A program made the position numbers and the translations under genes. From assembly GCA_021812735.1 (NCBI GenBank), contig JAKAMV010000196.1, positions 1-12,615 on the forward strand: a stretch of 12,615 nucleotides of DNA. The letters are read 5' to 3'. Below are positions 6,849-12,615 of this stretch, piece after piece (the first letter of the stretch is position 1; each line of letters opens with the position of its first letter). The notes below the pieces were generated by a model. That model made no database searches, was not told the origin of the DNA, and saw only the letters and a list, made by a program, of their open reading frames with translations. The stretch comes from Chloroflexota bacterium (GTDB lineage Bacteria > Chloroflexota > Limnocylindria > Limnocylindrales > CSP1-4).

Positions 6849-7952
6849 TCAGGAGCCGGCGGGTGAAGGCGCCACCCTCCGCTCCCACATGCCCGGCTCG
6901 TAGCCGAGCGACGTCCCCGGGTGCGCGGTCCAGAGGATCCCGTCGAGGATACGGACGCGCGTCCTCCGGCGGCTCGGCTCGCCCGCGCGCAGCTGCCGGC
7001 CGACCAGGCGCAGCGTCGGCTCGTTCATTCGGCCCACCCTGCGCACGTGGTCGAGCAGCTCGCGGGGCGGGCGCCCCGAGCCCCCGACGAGCTGGACGAC
7101 GAGGCTGTCGAGCACCGGGTAGAGGCGGGGGCGCTTCGCGTGGAGCACCTTGGTCACCACGGCGAGGTTGCGGCGGGGGCCCATCAGGGCGTCGACGGGT
7201 GCCGCGACGCGGTCGGCCCAGGCCGACGCCCACGACTCCGCGTCGATGTCGAACAGGGACAGGTCGCGTGGCAAGGCCCGGAGCCACGGGAGCGGGTCGC
7301 GGGCCTCGGCGAACTCGGCCCACACCGCGTGTGGCGAGCGCGCCCGCATCGTGCGGTTGATCGCGGTGATGTCGTCGTCGACGATCCGGTCCGGGTCGCC
7401 CGTGCCGGCGTAGTCGTCGAACGCGAACGCGCCCACCGAGGCCGCGTCCCGCCCGAAGTACCAGGCAGCGAGCCGGTCCGCCCGCTCGACCACGAGCCGC
7501 GGGCCGCCGTCGAGCCGCTCGACGACCAGCGTCGTCCGCCCGGCGGCCAGCTCCGGGATCCGCCGCAGGGCGGCCGCCAGCACGCCCCGCCGAACCCCGT
7601 CGAGGAGCGTCCCGTCGCCGAAGCGCTCGCCGCGGACGAGCGCCGTCAGGACGGCCGCCACCTCGTCCTCGCTCGCGCCGGCGAGCGCCGCGGGTTCCTG
7701 GAGGAGCCGCCGGCCGCGCGCCGTCTCCGACCAGGCCGTCCACGAGACGCCCTGCCGCACCCACCCGCGGTCGTAGGCTGCGTCCACGAAGGCCGCCGCC
7801 TGCGGCGACAGCTCGAACCAGGGCATCTGCACGACGCCCGGCTCGACCTCCTCCCCGCCCCGCCAGGCGCCGAACCCGCCGGGTGCGCCGACCACGCCGG
7901 CGAACTCGGACAGGCACCAGCCCGCCAGCCCATCCCACTTGCCGCTCGCCAT
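6849..7952 (-). CDS. two-domain protein, DUF6508-like N-terminus and DUF6308-like C-terminus
   Basis: The protein has 367 residues and an ATG at 7952 preceded at 6 nt by AGGGAGG. Residues 1-125 resemble DUF6508: a W-L-F start, a GEEVEPGVVQMPWFELSP stretch at about 33-50, then AAFVDAAYDRGWV, ARGRRLL and a helical VLTALVRGERFGDG at 101-114. Residues about 155-345 resemble DUF6308: DDDITAINRTM at 192-202, a WLRALPRDLSLFDID segment at 223-237, and VVTKVLHAKRPRLYPVLDS at 265-283, which is the most family-like part. Both domains are of unknown function as far as I know, and I recall them mostly as separate proteins; the assignments are from memory of sequence style. There is no signal peptide or membrane segment. 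The promoter is probably TACGCT at 7974-7979, overlapped upstream by an inverted repeat. The product is probably soluble and cytoplasmic. Confidence 0.82.
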   Translation of the reverse strand: MASGKWDGLAGWCLSEFAGVVGAPGGFGAWRGGEEVEPGVVQMPWFELSPQAAAFVDAAYDRGWVRQGVSWTAWSETARGRRLLQEPAALAGASEDEVAAVLTALVRGERFGDGTLLDGVRRGVLAAALRRIPELAAGRTTLVVERLDGGPRLVVERADRLAAWYFGRDAASVGAFAFDDYAGTGDPDRIVDDDITAINRTMRARSPHAVWAEFAEARDPLPWLRALPRDLSLFDIDAESWASAWADRVAAPVDALMGPRRNLAVVTKVLHAKRPRLYPVLDSLVVQLVGGSGRPPRELLDHVRRVGRMNEPTLRLVGRQLRAGEPSRRRTRVRILDGILWTAHPGTSLGYEPGMWERRVAPSPAGS

Positions 7953-7958
7953 GCCGTC

Positions 7959-7979
7959 CCTCCCTACGGGCTCAGCGTA
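7959..7979 (-). promoter_or_regulatory. -10 element and ribosome binding site of the DUF6508/DUF6308 gene
   Basis: On the minus strand, TACGCT (7979-7974) is the same -10 hexamer as that of brxA. It is followed by a short leader with the Shine-Dalgarno AGGGAGG (7965-7959) ending 6 nt before the ATG at 7952. The expected transcription start is near 7967, which would give a leader of about 15 nt. Confidence 0.5.
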
Positions 7980-7984
7980 CGTGG

Positions 7985-8011
7985 CCCCGCGACAGCTCGC
8001 CTGTCGCGGGG
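7985..8011. promoter_or_regulatory. perfect 11-bp inverted repeat in the divergent spacer, candidate operator
   Basis: CCCCGCGACAG (7985-7995) and CTGTCGCGGGG (8001-8011) are exact complements separated by CTCGC. The element lies between the divergent genes starting at 7952 and 8095 and covers the -35 region of the minus-strand promoter (-10 at 7974-7979). It should lie outside both transcripts if the predicted starts are right, which favours a DNA-level operator over an RNA hairpin. The right arm could alternatively pair its G-run with CAGCCCC at 8014-8020. A perfect 22-base match is unlikely by chance even in GC-rich DNA. Confidence 0.6.
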
Positions 8012-8081
8012 GGCAGCCCCGAGCCGTCCGGCAGGGCAGGCTGGGGACATCAGGCGGGCCGGGCGCACGGCGCTGTTCGGG

Positions 8082-8087
8082 TAGCCT
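8082..8087 (+). promoter_or_regulatory. -10 element of a leaderless promoter
   Basis: TAGCCT fits TAnnnT and ends 7 nt before the ATG at 8095, the same distance as TACGCT to the brxA ATG. The transcript should start at or next to the A of the start codon. No -35 hexamer is recognisable. It also decides the start of the gene, against an in-frame ATG at 7939 that would overlap the divergent gene. Confidence 0.55.
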
Positions 8088-8094
8088 CTCGGGT

Positions 8095-9153
8095 ATGCGC
8101 TACGCCGTCTGGGTCGAGAGGGTCTTCGGCGGCTTCCTCGAAGCCGCCGAGGGCAACTACACCTTCAGCCTCATGCAGGTCGCCGACGCCATCGGCATGC
8201 CCGGCCTCGACAACGGCGCCTTCGCTAGCCACGACGGCCTGCCGGATGCTCTCGTTACCGCGGCCGCCGACCTCGCCGCGATCGATCTCGTCCATTTCGA
8301 GAACATCGCCCACGGAAACCAGGTCACGGCGGACGGCCGCGACGTGGCCGAGCGCGGCATCCGCTCGCTCCGGTCCGAGATCTCGTCGATCACCCTGCGC
8401 CCCGACGAGGAGGCTGTCCTCGCCCGGATGTACGAGCTGTCGCGCATCGAGGAGACCGACTGGGCCGGCCTCGGCGGCGCGGACACCGACGTGATCAGCG
8501 CCGAGCTGTGGCCCGGCCTCGATCCCTACCACAGGCAGATGCGGATGATGAAGGTCCTCGGCGACCTCGACCGCAAGCGGCTCATCACCCGTGCGCCCGG
8601 ATCGGGCATGCAGTCGCAGCGCCCGACCTACGTCGGCGTCGTCCGCATCTCCGAGCCCGACGGGCGCGACGACGCCCTCGAGGCCGGGCTGATCGACTGG
8701 AGCGCGCCGACCCCGGGCTTCGACGCGGTCGAGGATCGCCTCGCCGAGCTCAAGACGCGCCTGGCGGCCGCCCGCAGCCCCGACGACTTCTCCGACATCG
8801 GCCGGCGCTGCCGCGACATCGCCGCCGACGCGGTCGCGGCCGTCTTCCGGCCCGAGATGGCCCAAGCCGGCACCCCGGTGCCCTCTCGGCAGGACGCGAA
8901 GGGGCGCCTCGCCCTCTACCTCGACGCCCGCGCGGGCGGCGGCGAGATGGCCGAGCTGCGCGACTTCCTCCGGAGCTCGCTGAAGCTCGCCAACGCCAGG
9001 ACGCACTCGTCTCGCACCGGGGCCGCCGCCGCCGTGGCCGCGGCCCAAGGGCTGCTGTCGTTCGTCCGGGCGCTCCAGGCGCTCGAGCGGTCAACCGCCA
9101 CGGCCGTCGCCTCGGCGCCGTCGGCCGCCGGGGAGCCCGACCCTGCCGTCTGA
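8095..9153 (+). CDS. hypothetical protein with possible winged-helix N-terminus and HEPN-like C-terminus
   Basis: The protein has 352 residues, starting at the leaderless ATG. It opens with MRYAVWVERVFGGFLEAAEG, then helices that could form a winged helix: residues 20-110 hold two or three amphipathic helices, and residues 145-185 hold a QMRMMKVLGDLDRKRLITRA helix-strand followed by TYVGVVRIS. A Trp/Pro-rich link (LIDWSAPTPGFD, 199-210) leads to an all-helical C-terminal domain (212-335). Its segments RCRDIAADAVAAVF (238-251) and LKLANARTHSSRT (296-308), followed by AAVAAAQGLLSFVRALQAL (312-330), resemble the C-terminal HEPN-like domains of many poorly described actinobacterial proteins. HEPN domains are often RNases in toxin and defence systems, but the canonical R-N-x(3-4)-H motif is not clearly present: I see only N300-A-R-T-H304. 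Domain readings are tentative; the gene itself is well supported. Confidence 0.82.
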   Translation: MRYAVWVERVFGGFLEAAEGNYTFSLMQVADAIGMPGLDNGAFASHDGLPDALVTAAADLAAIDLVHFENIAHGNQVTADGRDVAERGIRSLRSEISSITLRPDEEAVLARMYELSRIEETDWAGLGGADTDVISAELWPGLDPYHRQMRMMKVLGDLDRKRLITRAPGSGMQSQRPTYVGVVRISEPDGRDDALEAGLIDWSAPTPGFDAVEDRLAELKTRLAAARSPDDFSDIGRRCRDIAADAVAAVFRPEMAQAGTPVPSRQDAKGRLALYLDARAGGGEMAELRDFLRSSLKLANARTHSSRTGAAAAVAAAQGLLSFVRALQALERSTATAVASAPSAAGEPDPAV

Positions 9154-9200
9154 GGCCGCGCCGAGATAGGCCCGGGACGAGCGGCCCCGATGAGTATGAG

Positions 9201-9230
9201 GCGGGTCCACCGAGTAGCCGTGGACCACGC
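9201..9230. terminator. hairpin downstream of the 352-residue protein gene
   Basis: GGTCCAC (9204-9210) and GTGGACC (9220-9226) form a perfect 7-bp stem with a 9-nt loop. Outer GCG (9201-9203) and CGC (9228-9230) add three pairs after one bulged A. The hairpin starts 47 nt after the stop at 9153. No T-tract follows. A terminator for the upstream gene is the simplest reading; an operator for the downstream gene cluster is an alternative. Confidence 0.45.
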
Positions 9231-9338
9231 GATGGACTAGGTGCACGGCTGGAACTGCCGGCGTCGCGACGCTCCCGGTCACGGTCGCGCGTCCGCACAC
9301 GCCCGTACGCGAACGCAGGATTCGCGCGCACAGGCAGC

Positions 9339-9344
9339 TACGCT
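9339..9344 (+). promoter_or_regulatory. possible -10 element upstream of the zinc-ribbon gene
   Basis: TACGCT repeats the hexamer used before brxA and before the DUF6508/DUF6308 gene. A start about 7 nt downstream would give a leader of roughly 95 nt to the ATG at 9448. There is no convincing -35. A TTGACT at 9355-9360 also lies here without a matching -10. I see nothing else in the 294-nt spacer 9154-9447 except the hairpin at 9201-9230 and the ribosome binding site. Confidence 0.25.
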
Positions 9345-9447
9345 GCCGCCCCCCTTGACTCGCCGCAGTAGACCGAGAAACGAGGCCAGTCGAGACGACC
9401 CACGGGCAGGCCCAGAGACGATCAGGGCGAAGGCCCGGGAGGCGACC

Positions 9448-9840
9448 ATGGGATCAGTCATCGAGTGCCTGTGCAAGGCCTGCGGGACGGACTTCAGCGT
9501 CAGCGAGGGCGGCGGCTTCTTCTTCGACCGCCTGCACTGCGACCGCTGCGGCAAGTCGGCAACCATCTCGCACCAGGACCTGGGCGACATCCACCTGCGG
9601 TTCGTGAAGGGTCTCAAGACGCCGTACGCACTAGCCCGGGCGGCGATGGACCGCGACATCCAGGCCAACTACCCGGGCGAGCCGATCAGCCGCGCCGAGT
9701 ACCGCGCGCTGGCCGAGGCGACGCTCAAGCCGTGCGAGTGCGGCGGCCGGTTCCGGTACGACGCCCCGTCGCGCTGCCCCGGCTGCCGCTCGACGCGCGA
9801 GGCATGGTCCGGCGGCCGGGTGGTGGCGCACTATGACTGA
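9448..9840 (+). CDS. small double zinc-ribbon protein
   Basis: The protein has 130 residues. The ATG at 9448 is preceded at 5 nt by GGGAGG, which rejects the in-frame extension upstream to 9241. Two four-cysteine clusters are visible: CKAC (residues 9-12) with CDRC (31-34), and CEC (96-98) with CPGC (110-113). The second has the compact CxC-x11-CxxC form of a zinc ribbon. Between them is a helical, mixed-charge segment (about 45-92). No catalytic motif is seen, and no signal peptide or membrane segment. I know the style from widespread hypothetical zinc-ribbon proteins but cannot name a family. Its stop overlaps the start of the next gene by 8 nt (ATGACTGA), so the two are co-translated and may work together. 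A role as a nucleic acid-binding or adaptor subunit of the neighbouring exonuclease is an inference from context. Confidence 0.85.
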   Translation: MGSVIECLCKACGTDFSVSEGGGFFFDRLHCDRCGKSATISHQDLGDIHLRFVKGLKTPYALARAAMDRDIQANYPGEPISRAEYRALAEATLKPCECGGRFRYDAPSRCPGCRSTREAWSGGRVVAHYD

Positions 9841-10501
9841 CGGGGGCCGGGCGGCCCGGCGGCCCTTCTCTCGCCTCCCGCCGGGCGAGGCCGAGGACGC
9901 CCTGTACGTCGACTTTGAGGGCCTGACCAGCCGGCCGCCCGTCCTCCTCGGCACGCTGCACCGGCGGGGCCGCGGCGAGGAGCCGTTCGTCCACCAGGTC
10001 GTCCTCGACCCGCTCTTCGCCCCGATGGGGCCCGAACTCCGCCCGGCGCGCGAGGCGGTGGAGATGCTGGTCCGCCGCGCGGAGGCCCGGGACCGCAGGA
10101 TCGTCGCGTGGACCGAGCACGAGCTCGAGGTGGTGCGCTGCCTGTGCGCCGACGACCCCGACCTCGTCGCGAGGTTCGAGTCGCGCTACGCGAACGCGCT
10201 TGCCGTCGCGAAGCGATGGGTCAACCGCTGCCGTCCGGCCGACCGCCCCGCCGATGGAACGCTTGCTGCCTACCTCGACCTGATCGGCTACCCGGTCCCT
10301 CCCGGCGCCGGCCCGGGCCACGTCGGCGACACGATCCGCGCGATCACGCCGACCCTCGCCGGCGGCCGCCCGCCCACGCCTCGCCAGCGTGCCCGCTGGG
10401 CGCGCCTGCTCAAGCACAACGCCCACGATTGCGCGGGCATGCGCGAGGTCTGCCTGATCGCGGCACGGGATCTGGAGGGGGACGGGCAGAGTGACGCCTG
10501 A
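9833..10501 (+). CDS. standalone RNase H-like (DEDD-type) 3'-5' exonuclease, putative
   Basis: The protein has 222 residues. It resembles the RNase H-like exonuclease domain (RNase_H_2/YprB type) found within larger RecB-like proteins. The evidence is: ALYVDFEGL at residues 23-31, giving motif I D27-x-E29; an IVAWTEHELEVV segment at 90-101 in the place of motif II; and LKHNAHDCAGM at 193-203, giving the motif III aspartate D199, in the HNxxD form related to the YNxxD of that family. These acidic residues would bind two metal ions to cleave DNA or RNA. Residues 105-190 are a helical, arginine-rich insert. The ATG at 9833 overlaps the end of the zinc-ribbon gene by 8 nt. The next gene, 32 nt away, contains a second domain of the same type. 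The exonuclease fold is fairly likely; substrate and role are unknown. Confidence 0.8.
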   Translation: MTDGGRAARRPFSRLPPGEAEDALYVDFEGLTSRPPVLLGTLHRRGRGEEPFVHQVVLDPLFAPMGPELRPAREAVEMLVRRAEARDRRIVAWTEHELEVVRCLCADDPDLVARFESRYANALAVAKRWVNRCRPADRPADGTLAAYLDLIGYPVPPGAGPGHVGDTIRAITPTLAGGRPPTPRQRARWARLLKHNAHDCAGMREVCLIAARDLEGDGQSDA

Positions 10502-10518
10502 GCTGTCACGGCGCCGCG

Positions 10519-10524
10519 TAGGCT
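10519..10524 (+). promoter_or_regulatory. possible -10 element before the RecB-like nuclease gene
   Basis: TAGGCT fits TAnnnT and lies 9 nt before the ATG at 10534, close to leaderless spacing. The large gene may thus have its own promoter in addition to read-through from the two genes upstream. A short inverted repeat, GTGAC (10491-10495) and GTCAC (10505-10509), spans the preceding stop codon; it is too small to call a terminator. Confidence 0.4.
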
Positions 10525-10533
10525 GATGCGCGC

Positions 10534-12615
10534 ATGCAGCTGCTCGATGGGACCCGCGTCTTCGCCGCCACCGACCTCGTGGGCTTCCTCGCCTGCGAGC
10601 ACCTGACCGGGCTGGAGCTCGCCCGCCTCGCAGGCCTCATCGAGCGCCCGTACCGCGACGACCCCGAGCTCGAGGTGATCCGCAGGCGCGGCTTCGAGCA
10701 CGAGGCGCGGTACCTCGCGGACCTGGAGGAGGCCGGCCGCACGGTCACCAGGATCGAGCTCGACGGCTCGATCGCGGACCGCGCCGAGCAGCTGCGCGCC
10801 GCCGCGGCCGAGACGGAGCGAGCGCTCCGCGCCGGCGCCGACGTCGTCTACCAGGCGACGTTCTTCGACGGCCGCTGGAGGGGCCACGCGGACTTCCTGC
10901 TGCGCGTGGACACGCCGAGCGGCCTCGGGCCGTGGAGCTACGAGGTGGCGGACACCAAGCTGGCCCGGCACGTGAAGGCGAGCGCGATCCTCCAGATCTG
11001 TTCGTACGTCGAGGGCCTCGCGCGAATCCAGGGCGCGGAGCCGGAGCGGCTGCATGTGGTGCTCGGGGGCAAGTCGCGCGAGACGGCCACGTACCGCGTG
11101 TCGGACTACATGGCCTACTCCCGGCTCGCCAGGCGGCTGTTCGAGGCGCACGTCGACGCCGCCGAGCCCGCCGACCCGCCGCCGGGCACCTACCCCGAGC
11201 CCGTCGAGCACTGCGACGTGTGCCGCTGGGACGAGGTGTGCACGAAGCGCCGCCGGGCGGACGACCACCTCTCGCTCGTCGCCGGGATCACCTCGCGCCA
11301 GCGGCGGGCGCTGACCGAGCGCGGCGTCGGCACGCGGACCTCGCTCGCCGGGCTGGCGCTGCCGGTGGTGCCAAGGATCGAAGGGGTGAGCCTGCAGAGC
11401 CTCGAGCGCGTCCAGCGCCAGGCGGCGATCCAGGTGCGCGACACGTCGCCGGGCGGCGGGAGGCTCTGGGAGCTGGCCGAGCCCTCGCGGCTCCGCGACG
11501 GGACGCTCGAGTCCGACCGCGGCCTGCTCGCGCTGCCCGAGCCGCGCCCCGGCGACCTGTTCTTCGATATCGAGGGCGACCCGTACGCCGGCGACGAGGG
11601 GATCGACTACCTGTTCGGCGTGCTCGAGCCGGGCGTGATGGAGCCCGGGGCCGACGGCCAGCCGCGCCCGGCCTTCCACGCGCTCTGGTCGCGCGACCCG
11701 GACGGCGAGGTGACCGAGGCCGCCGAGCGCGCCGCGTTCGAGCGGCTGATGGACCTGTTCGCCGACCGCTTGGCGAAGGACGACGCGATCCACATCTACC
11801 ACTACGCGCCCTACGAGCCCACAGCGCTCAAGCGCCTCATGGGCCGCCACGGCACGCGCGAGGACGAGGTGGACGCGCTGCTGCGCGCCGGCACGCTCGT
11901 GGACCTCTTCCACGTCGTCCGCCAGGGGATCCGCGCGTCGGTCGAGAGCTACTCGATCAAGCGCCTAGAGAAGCTCTACGGCTTCGCGCGCGAGATCGAC
12001 CTGCGCGACGCGGGCAGCTCCATCGCCGCGTTCGAGGCCTGGCTCCAGGGCGTCGAGGGCGAGCACGGCCAGGAGACGCTGGACCGGATCGAGTCGTACA
12101 ACCGCGACGACGTCGTCTCGACGATGCTCCTGCGGGACTGGCTCGAGGCGGCGGTCAGGCCCGCCCTCGCGGCGCAGCTCGGTTCCGACGTCCCGCGCCG
12201 CACGCCGCGCGAGCCCCAGCCGCCCGAGCCGCTGGCCGAGCGATTGGCGGCCGTCGCCGACCTCGCCGAGCGCCTCGCCCCCGGCGGCAGGGACGGCGAC
12301 GACCCCGAGGCCCACGCCCGCTGGCTCCTCGCCAACCTCCTGTGGTTCCACCGGCGCGAGGAGAAGTCGTTCTGGCAGCGCTGGTTCCACTTCCTCAACG
12401 ACCTGTCCGACGAGGACCGCACCGCCGAGAGGGAGCCGCTGGGCGGCCTGGAGTTCACCGGCGAGGTCGGGACGGTCAAGCGCTCGACCGTCTACCGGTA
12501 CCGCTTCCCCGAGCAGGACCACGAGGTCAAGGTGGGCGGCGGCGTCCGGGCGCAGGACGACACCAACCCGGGCGAGGTCGTGGCGATCGACGAGGCCGCC
12601 CGGACGATCGACTTC
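10534..12615 (+). CDS. TM0106-family RecB/Cas4-like nuclease with RNase H domain (runs off right edge; helicase part expected)
   Basis: 694 codons are visible and the frame is open at the window end. Residues 10-240 form a RecB/Cas4-like PD-(D/E)XK nuclease: H56 in RRGFEHEARY, GHADFLL with D120, EVADTK with D140 and K142, and QICSY (Q154, Y158) as the QxxxY motif. Four cysteines, C21 and C227-x2-C230-x5-C236, match the 4Fe-4S cluster of Cas4 and AddB. Residues about 340-540 form an RNase H-like exonuclease: FFDIEGDP (D345, E347), HIYHYAPYEP at 420-429 and SYNRDDVV at 521-528. A helical linker follows, and residues 637-694 look like the beta-rich start of the next region. TM0106-family proteins normally continue into a superfamily 1 DNA2/UPF1-type helicase, so some 400-500 residues are probably missing; no Walker A motif is seen in the visible part. 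The start is set by the near-leaderless spacing and family-like N-terminus. It likely processes DNA ends in repair or defence. Confidence 0.9.
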   Translation, partial: MQLLDGTRVFAATDLVGFLACEHLTGLELARLAGLIERPYRDDPELEVIRRRGFEHEARYLADLEEAGRTVTRIELDGSIADRAEQLRAAAAETERALRAGADVVYQATFFDGRWRGHADFLLRVDTPSGLGPWSYEVADTKLARHVKASAILQICSYVEGLARIQGAEPERLHVVLGGKSRETATYRVSDYMAYSRLARRLFEAHVDAAEPADPPPGTYPEPVEHCDVCRWDEVCTKRRRADDHLSLVAGITSRQRRALTERGVGTRTSLAGLALPVVPRIEGVSLQSLERVQRQAAIQVRDTSPGGGRLWELAEPSRLRDGTLESDRGLLALPEPRPGDLFFDIEGDPYAGDEGIDYLFGVLEPGVMEPGADGQPRPAFHALWSRDPDGEVTEAAERAAFERLMDLFADRLAKDDAIHIYHYAPYEPTALKRLMGRHGTREDEVDALLRAGTLVDLFHVVRQGIRASVESYSIKRLEKLYGFAREIDLRDAGSSIAAFEAWLQGVEGEHGQETLDRIESYNRDDVVSTMLLRDWLEAAVRPALAAQLGSDVPRRTPREPQPPEPLAERLAAVADLAERLAPGGRDGDDPEAHARWLLANLLWFHRREEKSFWQRWFHFLNDLSDEDRTAEREPLGGLEFTGEVGTVKRSTVYRYRFPEQDHEVKVGGGVRAQDDTNPGEVVAIDEAARTIDF

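Noticed and set aside
6565..7938. Alternative minus-strand frame (457 residues) over the DUF6508/DUF6308 gene
   Set aside because: Almost entirely Arg/Gly/Ala/Pro; the 6849-7952 frame has the ribosome binding site and protein-like sequence.
8050..9048. Minus-strand frame (332 residues) antisense to the gene at 8095
   Set aside because: Shadow frame; the plus-strand gene has a promoter-like element at the right distance and family-like helices.
10288..11913. Minus-strand frame (541 residues) antisense to the RecB-like nuclease
   Set aside because: The plus strand encodes a nuclease with full catalytic motifs here; the minus frame has only repetitive Arg/Val/Leu/Ala composition.
1..12615. CRISPR arrays, tRNA or rRNA genes, transposases, integrases, attachment sites
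   Set aside because: No regularly spaced repeats, cloverleaf-like sequences or recognisable mobile-element proteins were seen on either strand.

Overview
The window is very GC-rich, with strongly GC-biased third codon positions and long antisense shadow frames. Several genes have a TAnnnT -10 hexamer 7-9 nt before an ATG and no leader, the leaderless promoter style common in Actinomycetota. I infer a high-GC actinobacterium, possibly of the Thermoleophilia type; the sequence alone cannot fix the lineage. No tRNA, rRNA, CRISPR array, insertion sequence or integrase was seen.

Left part (1-5391, minus strand): four tightly packed genes of a BREX phage-defence operon, in transcription order brxA (DUF1819), brxB (DUF1788), brxC (large P-loop ATPase) and the first 187 codons of pglX/brxX (the adenine-specific DNA methyltransferase), which runs off the left edge. 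Junctions are 2 nt, a 4-nt GTGA overlap and 3 nt, so translation is probably coupled. The order fits type 1 or type 6 BREX; the deciding genes (pglZ, then brxL or brxD/brxHI) lie outside. The promoter appears to abut the brxA start codon and is overlain by a palindrome and a tandem 8-bp repeat, a plausible operator. A small, unrecognised, coding-like ORF (5565-5783, minus) lies just upstream.

Middle part (5977-9153): three single genes in alternating orientation. They are a cysteine-rich, probably zinc-binding protein (+), a two-domain protein that I read as DUF6508 joined to DUF6308 (-), and a 352-residue protein with a possible winged-helix N-terminus and a HEPN-like helical C-terminus (+). 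A GC-rich hairpin separates the first, convergent pair. A perfect 11-bp inverted repeat sits in the divergent spacer between the second and third.

Right part (9448-12615, plus strand): a zinc-ribbon protein overlaps by 8 nt a standalone RNase H-like (DEDD-type) exonuclease. A large partial gene follows, with an iron-sulfur RecB/Cas4-like PD-(D/E)XK nuclease domain and then a second RNase H-like exonuclease domain; this is the architecture of TM0106-family proteins, which usually end in a superfamily 1 helicase beyond the window edge. Its location close to BREX suggests a defence or accessory island, but that these genes act together is inference.
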